Shown here in pieces: positions 8,580 to 17,514 of a DNA stretch of 64,000 nt. Numbering within the stretch: the first letter of the stretch is position 1; the number at the start of each line of letters is the position of its first letter. The DNA is from an uncultured Christensenella sp. (GTDB taxonomy: Bacteria; Bacillota; Clostridia; Christensenellales; Pumilibacteraceae). A model generated the notes under the pieces. The model did not search any database. It was given only the letters and a program-made list of their open reading frames with translations, and was not told where the DNA came from. Where the stretch lies: the NCBI GenBank assembly GCA_910579205.1, contig CAJTTD010000002.1, positions 1 to 64,000 of the forward strand, in the 5' to 3' direction. The translations under genes were made by a program, and so were the position numbers.

Positions 8580-8694
8580 TGTTGAAATATCTCCTTGTAC
8601 TGTTTAATGGTCTTGTTTAGTATGGACTGCGGCGGCGGGTTTTATACGCGAGGCGCTTGGCGGCGATTTGGACAAACTATAGCTATGAGGTCAT

Positions 8695-9840
8695 ATGACG
8701 CGCGGAAATTTTTGCAATATCCATAAGCGTTCGGCTGCTGAAAACGCCGCACGCAAGCGGTCGCGTCCGCGGAAACTTTCGGTGTGGGAAGTTTGCGCGT
8801 TTTGCGTGCTGCCGCTCATGCTGATCGCGGCGGGAGCTATGCCGTCGGTAGCGCTCGTGTTTATGCCGTTTGTACTGCCGTCGCTTTATGCGCTGTATAG
8901 GCGGTTGGGCGCGTATTTTCCTTTAGCCGTCGTTGGTGGCTACGGCGCGTTTTCGCTCATACTGAACTATGATATTTTGACCGTTGTGTACTTTTGCGGA
9001 TTGTTTGCCGCGCTGTGCGGCGTGATATTTTCCGCGCAGTTGCAGCCGTATTTGTTATGCGCGACGGTCGCCGCGCTTTTTGCCGTGTCGGGCGCGCTCG
9101 CGGGCGCGGGCATCGTTCGGCTTGCCGAGGGTGAACCGCTCGGCAATGTAGCGGAAAACTACGTCGCCGCCGAATACGGCGATCCCGTGATAGGCTTTGC
9201 CGCACGGCATTATTACGACAACGCCGATCTCCCCGCCGAAGTGCAAAAACTCGAGCGAGGCGACGACGGATACGATGCGGCGGTTTGTGAATTCTTCGGT
9301 GCGTATGTAAACGAAACGGCGTCGCTGTATACGTGGTATTACTGTCTGCATTTCGGCGCGGTCATAGCCGCCGTGGGATATTTTATGTCATTGTTGATCA
9401 ACGGCAAGACAGTTTGCATAGGCGACTGCAATGCGGACGGAACGCCGCCCGCCGTGGATACGGGCGATATGGGACCGATACTGCGCGAACGTGCGGCGGT
9501 GTCCGATATGAAGATACCGCGGTCGTATCTTTGGGCGTGCTTGTTGCCTACGTTTATTGCGACTGCGGCGCTCGAAATAGCGGGCGGCTACGGAGCGCTG
9601 TCCGCGACGCTCATGCACGCGTTTGTTACTTTGCCCACGGCGTTCTGTTTTTTTACGCTGCTCGCGTATTTCGCATCGCTATTTAAGGGTAAGGCAAAAG
9701 TCGCTGCCCGCGTAGTTCTCGTTGCGGTCGGCATGCTCATGGTCGTATTTCCGCTCGCTCTTTTTATAGGCTCGCTTATAGGCGTGTGCGACATTATACT
9801 CAACCTCCGATTCTGGACGGAGTTCATTAGGCGGGAATAG
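8695..9840 (+). CDS. DUF2232 (YybS-like) multi-pass membrane protein
   Basis: This encodes a 381-residue integral membrane protein. After a basic N-terminus there are several hydrophobic segments (around 40-75, 85-140, 215-235, 280-330 and 340-370), with a soluble loop at about 160-210. Length, topology and position right before rplI match the YybS/DUF2232 family, which in Bacillus lies just upstream of gdpP-rplI. The molecular function of that family is poorly known. Here no gdpP gene lies between this gene and rplI. The assignment rests on context and topology rather than on a strong motif. Confidence 0.6.
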   Translation: MTRGNFCNIHKRSAAENAARKRSRPRKLSVWEVCAFCVLPLMLIAAGAMPSVALVFMPFVLPSLYALYRRLGAYFPLAVVGGYGAFSLILNYDILTVVYFCGLFAALCGVIFSAQLQPYLLCATVAALFAVSGALAGAGIVRLAEGEPLGNVAENYVAAEYGDPVIGFAARHYYDNADLPAEVQKLERGDDGYDAAVCEFFGAYVNETASLYTWYYCLHFGAVIAAVGYFMSLLINGKTVCIGDCNADGTPPAVDTGDMGPILRERAAVSDMKIPRSYLWACLLPTFIATAALEIAGGYGALSATLMHAFVTLPTAFCFFTLLAYFASLFKGKAKVAARVVLVAVGMLMVVFPLALFIGSLIGVCDIILNLRFWTEFIRRE

Positions 9841-9914
9841 CGCAAGATGTCGAAACGTATGCGCGGCGGCGCTTGCATCCGTCGCCGTGCGGCATAGTCG
9901 CGGTCGAAATACGC

Positions 9915-9944
9915 TTGACAAAAAGGCGGATGTTTTGATAAAAT
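9915..9944 (+). promoter_or_regulatory. Promoter of rplI
   Basis: TTGACA (9915-9920) and TAAAAT (9939-9944) are separated by 18 bases, upstream of the rplI start at 9992. Confidence 0.65.
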
Positions 9945-9991
9945 AATACGTGTGTACCGATCGGATATCGACTGCACGCAGGAGTACGAAA

Positions 9992-10435
9992 ATGAAAGTT
10001 ATTCTATTGAAAGACGTAAAAGCGCAAGGCAAGGCGGGCGAGGTGATAGACGTGTCGGACGGATACGCGCGCAACTATCTTTTGCCCAACGGGCTTGCCA
10101 AACAAGCCACGGCAAACGCGCTCAACAGCATAAAAATATCCAAAGAGGCAGAGGCGCGGCGCAGAAAGATAGAACACGACGAAGCGGTCGCGCTGTGCAA
10201 AAAGCTGGCTGGTATCACGGTAACGGTAAAGATCAAGACGGGCGCTAACGGTAAACTGTTCGGCGCGCTCAACACCGCCGCTATATCGGAAGCTTTGCAT
10301 GAGCAAGGCATAGAGCTTGACAAGAAAAAGATAGTGCTTTCCGAGCCTATAAAGGCGCTCGGCAAGTACACGGTGGCTATAAAGCCGTTTGCGGAAGTTT
10401 CGGGCAAGCTCAACGTGAACGTCGTGTCCGAATAG
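9992..10435 (+). CDS. rplI: 50S ribosomal protein L9
   Basis: This encodes 147 residues, the normal length for L9. The N-terminal rRNA-binding domain is obvious (MKVILLKDVKAQGKAGEV, then GYARNYLLPNGLA). A central helix rich in Lys, Glu and Ala links it to the C-terminal domain (GKLFGALNTAAISEAL). GCAGGAG upstream of the ATG is the ribosome site. L9 binds 23S rRNA near the base of the L1 stalk and helps keep the reading frame. The gene has its own promoter. Confidence 0.97.
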   Translation: MKVILLKDVKAQGKAGEVIDVSDGYARNYLLPNGLAKQATANALNSIKISKEAEARRRKIEHDEAVALCKKLAGITVTVKIKTGANGKLFGALNTAAISEALHEQGIELDKKKIVLSEPIKALGKYTVAIKPFAEVSGKLNVNVVSE

Positions 10436-10515
10436 CGGCATAAGCGCGTCTCGGCACGCTGTTAGTAAACGTAATAAAATTTTTAAGTCGGTAATCGGCA
10501 TAAAAGGAGACTATC

Positions 10516-11421
10516 ATGGCAGTCAAAGAAAGCGAAAACAAAGCGGCTAACAGAAAGCTGCTCAACAGAAATTTGGCGCAAATGCTCAAGGGCGGCGTCA
10601 TTATGGACGTAACCAACGCCGAGCAAGCGGTAATCGCGCAAAACGCGGGCGCGGTAGCAGTAATGGCGCTCGAACGCGTTCCCGCGGATATCCGCAAGGA
10701 AGGCGGCGTTGCGCGCATGTCCGATCCCAAAATGATCAACGAGATACAGCAAGCGGTGTCTATACCCGTTATGGCAAAGGTGCGCATCGGGCATTTTGTG
10801 GAAGCGCAGATCTTGGAAGCGATAAAGATAGACTACATAGACGAAAGCGAGGTGCTTACTCCCGCCGACGATATGTATCACATAGATAAAAACCAGTTCG
10901 CAACGCCGTTCGTGTGCGGTGCGCGCGATCTCGGCGAGGCGCTCCGCCGCATTGCCGAAGGCGCGTCCATGATACGCACAAAAGGCGAAGCGGGTACGGG
11001 CAACGTAGTAGAAGCCGTTAAGCACATGCGTCAAATGCGCACGCAGATAGCGCAAGTGGCTGCGCTTTCGCCCGAACAGCTTGCGACGTATGCCAAGGAT
11101 ATCGGCGCGCCGCTCGATCTCGTAAGATACGTGGCTAAGAACAAAGCGTTGCCCGTTGTAAACTTTGCGGCGGGCGGTATAGCCACTCCCGCCGACGCCG
11201 CGCTCATGATGCAGCTCGGTGCGGACGGCGTGTTCGTGGGTAGCGGAATATTCAAGTCGAGCGATCCCAAAAACCGCGCCGAAGCCATAGTCAAAGCGGT
11301 AGCGTACTGCCACGATCCCGCCATACTCGCGGGCGTAAGCCGCGGGCTGGGCGAGGCTATGCGCGGCGTCGATGTTGCGGATATGCCGGAAGATCAGAGG
11401 CTTGCCAAGCGCGGCTGGTAA
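10516..11421 (+). CDS. pdxS: Pyridoxal 5'-phosphate synthase, lyase subunit
   Basis: This encodes 301 residues. PdxS builds pyridoxal 5'-phosphate from ribose 5-phosphate, glyceraldehyde 3-phosphate and ammonia delivered by PdxT, as part of a dodecameric synthase core. Hallmarks visible are the N-terminal KGGVIMDVTN, the catalytic lysine in MAKVRIGHFVEAQ, the phosphate-binding TKGEAGTGN, and FAAGGIATPADAALMM. The length is near the usual 294. The AAAGGAG ribosome site is ideal. Its partner pdxT lies downstream after 336 bases that contain a 57-bp direct repeat, so the pair is separated more widely than usual. Confidence 0.97.
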   Translation: MAVKESENKAANRKLLNRNLAQMLKGGVIMDVTNAEQAVIAQNAGAVAVMALERVPADIRKEGGVARMSDPKMINEIQQAVSIPVMAKVRIGHFVEAQILEAIKIDYIDESEVLTPADDMYHIDKNQFATPFVCGARDLGEALRRIAEGASMIRTKGEAGTGNVVEAVKHMRQMRTQIAQVAALSPEQLATYAKDIGAPLDLVRYVAKNKALPVVNFAAGGIATPADAALMMQLGADGVFVGSGIFKSSDPKNRAEAIVKAVAYCHDPAILAGVSRGLGEAMRGVDVADMPEDQRLAKRGW

Positions 11422-11430
11422 TTTTAGCCC

Positions 11431-11487
11431 GAATGCATCGTCGGATACGGACTACGTGCGCTGTGCCGCCTTGGTCATGTAGGTGGG
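11431..11487 (+). repeat. 57-bp direct repeat, copy 1 (pdxS-pdxT gap)
   Basis: The segment starting GAATGCATCGTCGG and ending CATGTAGGTGGG recurs at 11620-11676 with three mismatches. The 132 bases between the copies hold no convincing gene. Confidence 0.9.
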
Positions 11488-11619
11488 TCTACACTCCCGT
11501 CGGCGGCTTGCGCCAGTTGTCCGTCTGCGCCGCGCCTTCGCGCTAAAAGCGTTGAGCTACGATTCGCCGAAATCGCCGACGCAATACGTTTGCGCCGTAC
11601 CGCACCGTTCGCTTGAGCC

Positions 11620-11676
11620 GAATGCATCATCGGATACGGACTACATGCGCTGCGCCGCCTTGGTCATGTAGGTGGG
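11620..11676 (+). repeat. 57-bp direct repeat, copy 2 (pdxS-pdxT gap)
   Basis: Second copy of the 11431-11487 sequence. All three differences are transitions (A for G at positions 10 and 26 of the unit, C for T at position 34), which suggests an old duplication. Outside the repeats the 11,422-11,757 gap shows only the pdxT ribosome site (AAGAGGT). Confidence 0.9.
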
Positions 11677-11757
11677 ACTGTGTGCGCTTACATCGTAGGG
11701 TATGGGCGGCAAGGCGCGTTTAAGTTGTAATCTCCAAAGAGGTAAAAGAGGTATATT

Positions 11758-12330
11758 ATGAACATAGGAGTTTTGGCGCTGCAAGGGTCTGTCGCAGAGC
11801 ATCTTAAAATGATAACGTCGGTCAATAAAAAGATCGGCGCGATCCCCGTGCGCACGATCGACGATCTTGCGAGCGTGGACGGGCTTATAATCCCCGGCGG
11901 GGAAAGCACCACTCTTCGCATACTTATGGATCAGTTCGACCTTTACACGCCCATAAGAGAGCGAGTGGTCGCGGGAATGCCTGTTTGGGGGACTTGCGCG
12001 GGGCTTATACTGCTCGCAAACAGAATAGAGGGCGAGCGGTCGTATTTCGGGCTTTTGGATATAGACGTTAAACGCAATGCGTACGGCAGACAGATAGACA
12101 GCTTTGTCGCCGAAGGAGATTTTGCGGGTATGTATATCGGCATGGTATTCATACGCGCGCCGCGTATTACGCGCGTGGGCGACGGTGTGGAAGTTTTGGC
12201 GGAGTACAACGGCGATCCCGTTGCGGTGCGCAGCGGAAACGTGCTTGCGACAGCGTTCCATCCCGAAATGATGTCGCGCGACAACAGAGTGCATAAGTAT
12301 TTTTGCAATATGATAGAGAACAAGGCTTGA
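11758..12330 (+). CDS. pdxT: Pyridoxal 5'-phosphate synthase, glutaminase subunit
   Basis: This encodes 190 residues, the usual PdxT length. It is a class I glutamine amidotransferase that hydrolyses glutamine and channels ammonia to PdxS. The motifs are complete: PGGEST at 47-51 and the nucleophile Cys80 in WGTCAGL, with His168 and Glu170 in AFHPE completing the triad. It heads a tight run of rightward genes (patatin, metallo-beta-lactamase-fold protein, recF) with gaps of 31, 13 and 13 bases. Confidence 0.96.
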   Translation: MNIGVLALQGSVAEHLKMITSVNKKIGAIPVRTIDDLASVDGLIIPGGESTTLRILMDQFDLYTPIRERVVAGMPVWGTCAGLILLANRIEGERSYFGLLDIDVKRNAYGRQIDSFVAEGDFAGMYIGMVFIRAPRITRVGDGVEVLAEYNGDPVAVRSGNVLATAFHPEMMSRDNRVHKYFCNMIENKA

Positions 12331-12361
12331 GAACGCGTCCTCGCCTTGACGGTAATAATTT

Positions 12362-13189
12362 ATGAAGTTTTTCAATCGCAAAAAAGCTCCGCCCGAGCGT
12401 GAAAAGATCGGTTTGGCGCTTGGCGGCGGAGGAGCGCGCGGCTTTGTTCAAGTGGGCGCGCTCAAAGCGTTTTATGAGAGAGGAATAGATTTCGACCTTT
12501 GCGTCGGGACTTCGGTGGGCAGTATTGTGGGCGCGCTGTATTGCGCGGGGCTTACGCCCGACGAGATAGCGCGGGCGGCGGAAAATATCGAGTTTGCCGA
12601 TCTTCACGGAAAGTTTCTGTTAAAGCCCGACGATCCGCGCAAGATAGGGCGCGTCGTGTACAATCTCATAGGCGACGCAAAGATAGAGGACTTGCCCAAA
12701 AAATACGCGGCGGTGGCGACCGATCTCAAGACGGGTAAGCAGGTCGTATTGGATAAAGGCTCTGTCATAGACGCGGTGTCCGCTTCGTCGGCATATCCTA
12801 TAGTGTACGCGCCGCTCAAGATGGACGGCATGATGCTGACGGACGGTGGGCTTACCAACAACATACCGTCGGACGTATGCCGCATGCTTGGGGCTAAAAA
12901 GGTAATAACGGTAGACGCGCACGGCACGCGCGGAAGCGGCACGGACGGCACGGGCATGTTCGACATGCTAAAAGCAATGTTTTCCATAATGAGCGCCAAC
13001 GCTTCGGTGATCGGGCTTATGCAGTCCGATCTTGTGATAGCGCCCGACACGTCGGCGTTTAAGTCCACGAGCAAGGACGGGTATAAAACAATGATAGAGC
13101 TCGGTTACAATGCCGCGCTCGAAAAAATGTCGGAGATAGAACAGCTTATACAAGCGACGGACGATAGCGCGGACGGTAACAAGCGTTAG
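12362..13189 (+). CDS. Patatin-like phospholipase family protein
   Basis: This encodes a 275-residue cytosolic or membrane-associated lipid acyl hydrolase of the patatin/RssA class. The oxyanion motif GGGGARG is at 21-27, the nucleophile Ser51 lies in GTSVG, and the catalytic Asp161 in DGGLTNN gives the Ser-Asp dyad. The length fits bacterial one-domain patatins. The substrate is not predictable. The ATG at 12362 has no strong ribosome site, so translation may be coupled to pdxT, whose stop is 31 bases upstream. Confidence 0.9.
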   Translation: MKFFNRKKAPPEREKIGLALGGGGARGFVQVGALKAFYERGIDFDLCVGTSVGSIVGALYCAGLTPDEIARAAENIEFADLHGKFLLKPDDPRKIGRVVYNLIGDAKIEDLPKKYAAVATDLKTGKQVVLDKGSVIDAVSASSAYPIVYAPLKMDGMMLTDGGLTNNIPSDVCRMLGAKKVITVDAHGTRGSGTDGTGMFDMLKAMFSIMSANASVIGLMQSDLVIAPDTSAFKSTSKDGYKTMIELGYNAALEKMSEIEQLIQATDDSADGNKR

Positions 13190-13202
13190 TTAGGGAGAGC
13201 GT

Positions 13203-14624
13203 ATGTCTAAACAGAGAGTAAAGAAAATAGTTTTCACCGATATAGTGGTTTTGATAATTATAGCCGTTGCGCTCGCAATATCGATGCCGTACTCGCTTGA
13301 CATAGAACTCAGGCTCGGGCTTGCGTATTACGAGGAAGTTCCCATCGACCCGCAAGCGGAGAGCAGAAGCGGCGCATATGCGTCCGCTGTCGGCGGCGGC
13401 AAGCTGGCTGTGCATTTCGTGGATGTGGGGCAAGGCGATTGCACTATCATCGAGTTGCCCGACGGCAAAACCATGATAATAGACGGGGCGAAAAATGAGC
13501 GAAGCCACGAGACGCAGATACAGACGTTTATCGACGAAAACCTCCCCGCCGAGTTCAAGTATTTCGATTACGCCATACTTACTCATCCCGATTCCGATCA
13601 TTGCGGCAGTCTCGATTACGTATTGCAGAACTATCCCGCGCGCGTGTCCTACAGACCCAACGTGGAGGCGCGAAACTCAAAAGACGATAATTATACCGAC
13701 CCGGGCAAAGCCGATCTTTCCGCCGACGCGCTGTATAAAACTACGGTGGCGTACAGAGTGTGCATAGATTCCATGTACGCCGCCAACGACGATTTCACTC
13801 CCGTCGTACATGTTACCGACCCCGATGACGAAAGTCAGACTATTACGGGCGGAACGGGCGACGACACGTACACATACACGTTTTATTCGCCGCTGTCGTC
13901 CAAGTACGGCACGGTGAGCAGTGTAGATTGGAACGAATATTCGCCTATAATGATACTCGAATACCGCGGGTTTAAGTTCGCGCTGTCGGGCGATGCGGAA
14001 AAGAAGAATGAGGCGGAGTTCGTCGAGCGCGTGCAAGCTGCGGCTACGGACGGCGTTACCGATAAGTATGACGCGTTTACCGACGATTACTGCGTAAACG
14101 TTATCAAGGCGGGACATCACGGTTCGCGCACTTCCACGTCGCAAGGGTATCTCGATGTTATAACTACCGAGAACGGCGCCAAGTCGGCGTATTACATAAT
14201 TTCGTGCGGCGACGGAAATTCGTACGGACATCCGCACGATGAGACGCTTGCGCGTTTGGACGCTATGGGCGTGCCGCAAGAGAATATACTCAGAACGGAC
14301 GTAGTCGGGGATATCACCATCACCGTAGAGGCGGATGAGAGCGGCGCGTACGTCTTGCGCTACGGCGATAAGCAGACGGGCGGCAGCGATGGAGTCGGAG
14401 ACGGCGATAATGACGGAAATGGCGACGGCGACGACCCCGACGGCGACGATGATGCGGTCGATGCGGAAAAGAGGCTCGTTTACAATAAGATCGCGGGGAT
14501 CGAGCTCAAGTGGGCGATAGTGGCTTGGGCGTGCTATGCCGTGCTTGCGGTAGCTGTTGCCGTGCATATTGCCGTTGTTATAGCTACCGACGGTAATGAC
14601 GAACGCGGTAGGCGCGGGCGTTGA
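13203..14624 (+). CDS. Membrane-anchored metallo-beta-lactamase-fold hydrolase (ComEC-like domain)
   Basis: This encodes 473 residues. An N-terminal membrane segment (about 10-30) leads to an extracellular metallo-beta-lactamase domain like the C-terminal domain of ComEC. Its motifs are HFVDVGQGD (71-79), THPDSDHCG (127-135), a strand with FALSGDAE, and GHHGS (304-308). A low-complexity Asp/Gly linker (GDGDNDGNGDGDDPDGDDD) and a second membrane segment near the C-terminus (AIVAWACYAVLAVAVAV) follow. Stand-alone proteins of this type are common in Firmicutes; some may be nucleases or phosphodiesterases, but the substrate is unknown. Both ends are anchored, so the catalytic domain probably forms an outside loop. 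GGGAG precedes the ATG. Confidence 0.82.
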   Translation: MSKQRVKKIVFTDIVVLIIIAVALAISMPYSLDIELRLGLAYYEEVPIDPQAESRSGAYASAVGGGKLAVHFVDVGQGDCTIIELPDGKTMIIDGAKNERSHETQIQTFIDENLPAEFKYFDYAILTHPDSDHCGSLDYVLQNYPARVSYRPNVEARNSKDDNYTDPGKADLSADALYKTTVAYRVCIDSMYAANDDFTPVVHVTDPDDESQTITGGTGDDTYTYTFYSPLSSKYGTVSSVDWNEYSPIMILEYRGFKFALSGDAEKKNEAEFVERVQAAATDGVTDKYDAFTDDYCVNVIKAGHHGSRTSTSQGYLDVITTENGAKSAYYIISCGDGNSYGHPHDETLARLDAMGVPQENILRTDVVGDITITVEADESGAYVLRYGDKQTGGSDGVGDGDNDGNGDGDDPDGDDDAVDAEKRLVYNKIAGIELKWAIVAWACYAVLAVAVAVHIAVVIATDGNDERGRRGR

Positions 14625-14637
14625 GCGGCGGTGAAAA

Positions 14638-15696
14638 TTGATCGTTAAACGCATACAAGTCAAAGATTACCGCAATGCGGCGGAGCGGACTATCGTTTTA
14701 AAGGACGGGTGCAACGCTTTTGTCGGGGCTAACGCGCGCGGAAAGACCAATCTTTTGGAAGCGGTGTATTTTTCGGGCGTGGGCAAGTCGTTTCGCACGC
14801 CGCGCGACAAGGAGCTTATAAAAAACGATCGCGAACGCGCGTTCATATGCGTTACCGTGCAAAAGGACAGCGGCGAGGAGACCGTCAAGATCGTTATCGA
14901 CCGAACGGTAAACAAGCGTGTGTCCGTAAACGACGTGCCTATAACGCGCATGAGCGAGCTTATGGGCGTGTGTCCCGTCGTGCTGTTTTGTCCCGACGGA
15001 CTTAAGATAGTCAAGGAAGCGCCAGCCGATCGCAGACGGTTCATGGATATAGCGTTGTGTCAAGTGTCCAAGGCGTATTTCAATGCGCTGTCGCGGTACG
15101 GCAAGATACTTGCTAGCCGAAACAGACTGCTCAAGAGCGGCGGCGCGTCAGACAGCACGCTTGCGCCGTGGGACGAGCTGTTGGCGGACGAGGGCGCAAA
15201 GATAGTCAAGAGCCGTCGCGGATATATTCGGTCGTTACTGCCTACCGCGGAGGAGCGGCACGCGTACCTGTCGGGAGGCAAGGAAAAGCTGACGCTCGAG
15301 TACGAGGGCGTGGACGGCGACGGTGTGGACGGGATAAAGCGTGAGCTGTTAAAGCTGTACGCCGCCGACAGAGAGGGCGATCTTCGGCTCAAGTATACGC
15401 ATTCCGGACCGCATAAAGACGATATCAAGTTGACTATAGACGGCGTGGACGTGAGGTCGTTCGGTTCGCAAGGGCAGCAGCGCACCGTTGCGCTCAGTCT
15501 GAAGCTTGCCGAGCTCGGGCTTTTGACAGAGGTTTTGGGAACTTCGCCCGTGTTGCTGTTGGACGACGTGTTCAGCGAGCTGGACGGCGCGCGGCGGAAC
15601 AAACTGCTTGCCGCGCTCGACGGGTTCCAGACGATCATAACCGCGACCGACGGTGCGGAGCTTGACGAATACGGAGTCAATGTGATAGATATTTAG
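14638..15696 (+). CDS. recF: DNA replication/repair protein RecF
   Basis: This encodes 352 residues. RecF is an SMC-like ATPase that binds gapped DNA and helps load RecA with RecO and RecR. Walker A is GANARGKT (30-37), the ABC signature region is FGSQGQQRTVALSLKLAE, and Walker B with the D-loop is LLLDDVFSELD. The start is a TTG at 14638, which begins MIVKRIQVKDYRN exactly at the usual RecF N-terminus; no ATG fits better. It is not next to dnaA, dnaN or gyrB, the usual neighbours, but closes the pdxT-patatin-hydrolase run. Confidence 0.95.
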   Translation: MIVKRIQVKDYRNAAERTIVLKDGCNAFVGANARGKTNLLEAVYFSGVGKSFRTPRDKELIKNDRERAFICVTVQKDSGEETVKIVIDRTVNKRVSVNDVPITRMSELMGVCPVVLFCPDGLKIVKEAPADRRRFMDIALCQVSKAYFNALSRYGKILASRNRLLKSGGASDSTLAPWDELLADEGAKIVKSRRGYIRSLLPTAEERHAYLSGGKEKLTLEYEGVDGDGVDGIKRELLKLYAADREGDLRLKYTHSGPHKDDIKLTIDGVDVRSFGSQGQQRTVALSLKLAELGLLTEVLGTSPVLLLDDVFSELDGARRNKLLAALDGFQTIITATDGAELDEYGVNVIDI

Positions 15697-15744
15697 TTGG
15701 GTGCGTTGCGCGCTTAGGCGTGCGCGGCAATGCTATGTATACGT

Positions 15745-15773
15745 TTGACATTATCACTGTTTTGAAGTACAAT
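15745..15773 (+). promoter_or_regulatory. Promoter of ychF
   Basis: TTGACA (15745-15750), 17 bases, TACAAT (15768-15773), 29 bases upstream of the ATG at 15803. Confidence 0.75.
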
Positions 15774-15802
15774 AAACATAATCGGTATCGGAGTTGTTTT
15801 AT

Positions 15803-16894
15803 ATGAAAATCGGAGTAGTAGGTTTGCCCAATGTCGGCAAGAGCACGTTGTTTAACGCTATAACCGAAGCGGGCGCGGAGTGCGCGAACTATCCGTTCTG
15901 CACTATCGAGCCTAACGTGGGCGTTGTGGCTGTTCCCGACGCGCGGCTTGACGTACTCGAAAAGATGTACTCGGCAAAGCGCGTTGTTCCCGCGGTGATC
16001 GAGTTTGTTGACATAGCGGGGCTTGTCAAGGGCGCGAGCCATGGCGAGGGCTTGGGCAATAAGTTTTTGTCGCATATACGCGAGGTGGATGCTATCATCG
16101 AGGTGGTGCGGTGTTTCGACGATGCGAATATCATCAATGTTTCGGACACCGTCGATCCCGTGCGCGATGCCGATATCATAAACACCGAGCTCATGCTTGC
16201 CGATCTCGAGAGCATTGAAAAGCGGCGCGCGAGGTTTGAAAAGACGGTCAAGAGCGGCGATCCCAAAGCGGTCGAGGCGCTGGCTGTTCTTAACAAGATG
16301 ACGGAGTGTATCGAGTCGGGCAAGTCGTTGCGCTCGCTCAAGCTCGATCGCGAAACGCTTGCGCTCGTGGACGGGCAGTTTTTGTTGTCTGTCAAGCCCA
16401 TAATCTATTGCGCCAATATTTCCGAAAACGACATCGGCTGTTCGGATAACGCATACGTTTCGGCAGTGCGTGCGTTCGCGGCGCAAGAAGGCGCGGCGGT
16501 AGTGGAGATCTGCGCCAAGGTCGAGCAGGAGATATCGTCTTTGCCCAAAGACGAACGCGGCGAGTATCTCGACGCGCTCGGGCTTGAAAAGTCGGGGCTT
16601 GAACGCATTATCACTTCCGGCTACGAGCTGCTCGGGCTTATGAGCTATCTTACAGCGGGAGAAAAGGAAGTGCGGGCGTGGACGATAGAGCGCGGCACTA
16701 CCGCGCCCAAGGCGGCGGGCAAGATCCATACCGATTTTGAACGCGGGTTTATCCGCGCGGAGATAGTGTCTTACGACGATCTTGTTGCGCTCGGTTCGGT
16801 CGGTGCGGCTAAGGCGGCGGGCAAGCTGCGCAGCGAGGGCAAGGACTACGTCATGAAAGACGGGGACGTTGTCGAGTTCAGATTCAACGTCTGA
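15803..16894 (+). CDS. ychF: Redox-regulated ATPase/GTPase YchF (OLA1 family)
   Basis: This encodes 363 residues, the normal length. The P-loop is GLPNVGKST (7-15), the G2/G3 region has ANYPFCTIEPN and EFVDIAGLVKGA, and the modified G4 of the family follows in the ANISE stretch. The C-terminal TGS-like domain (RAWTIERGTTAPKAAGKIH, then VMKDGDVVEFRFNV) is complete. YchF binds ATP better than GTP and associates with ribosomes; its cellular role is still debated. The ATG at 15803 was chosen because it gives the conserved N-terminus; the ribosome site (GGAG) is modest. Confidence 0.96.
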   Translation: MKIGVVGLPNVGKSTLFNAITEAGAECANYPFCTIEPNVGVVAVPDARLDVLEKMYSAKRVVPAVIEFVDIAGLVKGASHGEGLGNKFLSHIREVDAIIEVVRCFDDANIINVSDTVDPVRDADIINTELMLADLESIEKRRARFEKTVKSGDPKAVEALAVLNKMTECIESGKSLRSLKLDRETLALVDGQFLLSVKPIIYCANISENDIGCSDNAYVSAVRAFAAQEGAAVVEICAKVEQEISSLPKDERGEYLDALGLEKSGLERIITSGYELLGLMSYLTAGEKEVRAWTIERGTTAPKAAGKIHTDFERGFIRAEIVSYDDLVALGSVGAAKAAGKLRSEGKDYVMKDGDVVEFRFNV

Positions 16895-16897
16895 CCT

Positions 16898-16923
16898 CCT
16901 ACTTCTTTTGAAAAAGAAGTAGG
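16898..16923 (+). other. 12-bp perfect inverted repeat after ychF
   Basis: CCTACTTCTTTT (16898-16909) pairs with AAAAGAAGTAGG (16912-16923). It lies 4 bases past the ychF stop and its right arm is also the start of the 71-bp repeat array. It could end the ychF transcript, although no T tract follows the hairpin on this strand. Confidence 0.6.
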
Positions 16924-17440
16924 CAAGAAAACTTTAAGCGAAAGGTTTGACTTGTGGAAAAAGCTTCGACTTTCTGATTGGGAAAAGAAGCGGGCAAGAA
17001 AACTTTAAGCGATGGGTTTGAGTTGTGAAAAAGCTTCGACTTTCTGATTGGGAAAAGAAGTAGGCAAGAAAACTTTAAGCGAAAGGTTTGACTTGTGGAA
17101 AAAGCTTCGACTTTCTGATTGGGAAAAGAAGCGGGCAAGAAAACTTTAAGCGATGGGTTTGAGTTGTGAAAAAGCTTCGACTTCCTGATTGGGAAAAGAA
17201 GCGGGAAAGAAAACTTTAAGCGAAAGGTTTGACTTGTGGAAAAAACTTCGACTTCCTGATTGGGAAAAGAAGCGGGCAAGAAAACTTTAAGCGAAAGGTT
17301 TGACTTGTGGAAAAAGCTTCGACTTTCTGATTGGGAAAAGAAGTAGGCAAGAAAACTTCAAACGATGGGTTTGGTTGCATTAGTGCTACGACTTCTCAAA
17401 CGCAAAAAAATAGGCAAGAATACATCAAACGAGACGGTTG
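16912..17440. repeat. Tandem array of about eight 70/71-bp units
   Basis: The core GGCAAGAAAACTTTAAGCGA begins at 16922, 16993, 17063, 17134, (GGAAAG variant) 17204, 17275 and 17346, with a degenerate eighth unit at 17413. Spacings are 71, 70, 71, 70, 71, 71 and 67. The first four units alternate two types (GAAAGG/GACTTGTGG and GATGGG/GAGTTGTG), so a 141-bp dimer has been duplicated. There are no unique spacers. The array fills the 620-bp gap between ychF and argS and I see no gene in it. Confidence 0.93.
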
Positions 17441-17514
17441 GCTTATAAAAGAGCTTTGAGCATTTGCTGACAAGGCTCGTGGTACAAAGGCGATCGGTCG
17501 CAAACGGTGGAAAC

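Noticed and set aside
10436..10515. Riboswitch or PLP-sensing leader before pdxS
   Set aside because: Only about 80 bases with no extended pairing or known motif.
16899..17279. 126-codon leftward frame in the 71-bp repeat array
   Set aside because: It is a by-product of the 141-bp (47-codon) dimer period, which keeps a frame open; it has no ribosome site and no homology that I can recognise.
16912..17440. CRISPR array
   Set aside because: The units are contiguous tandem copies with no unique spacers, are too long, and no cas genes are near.
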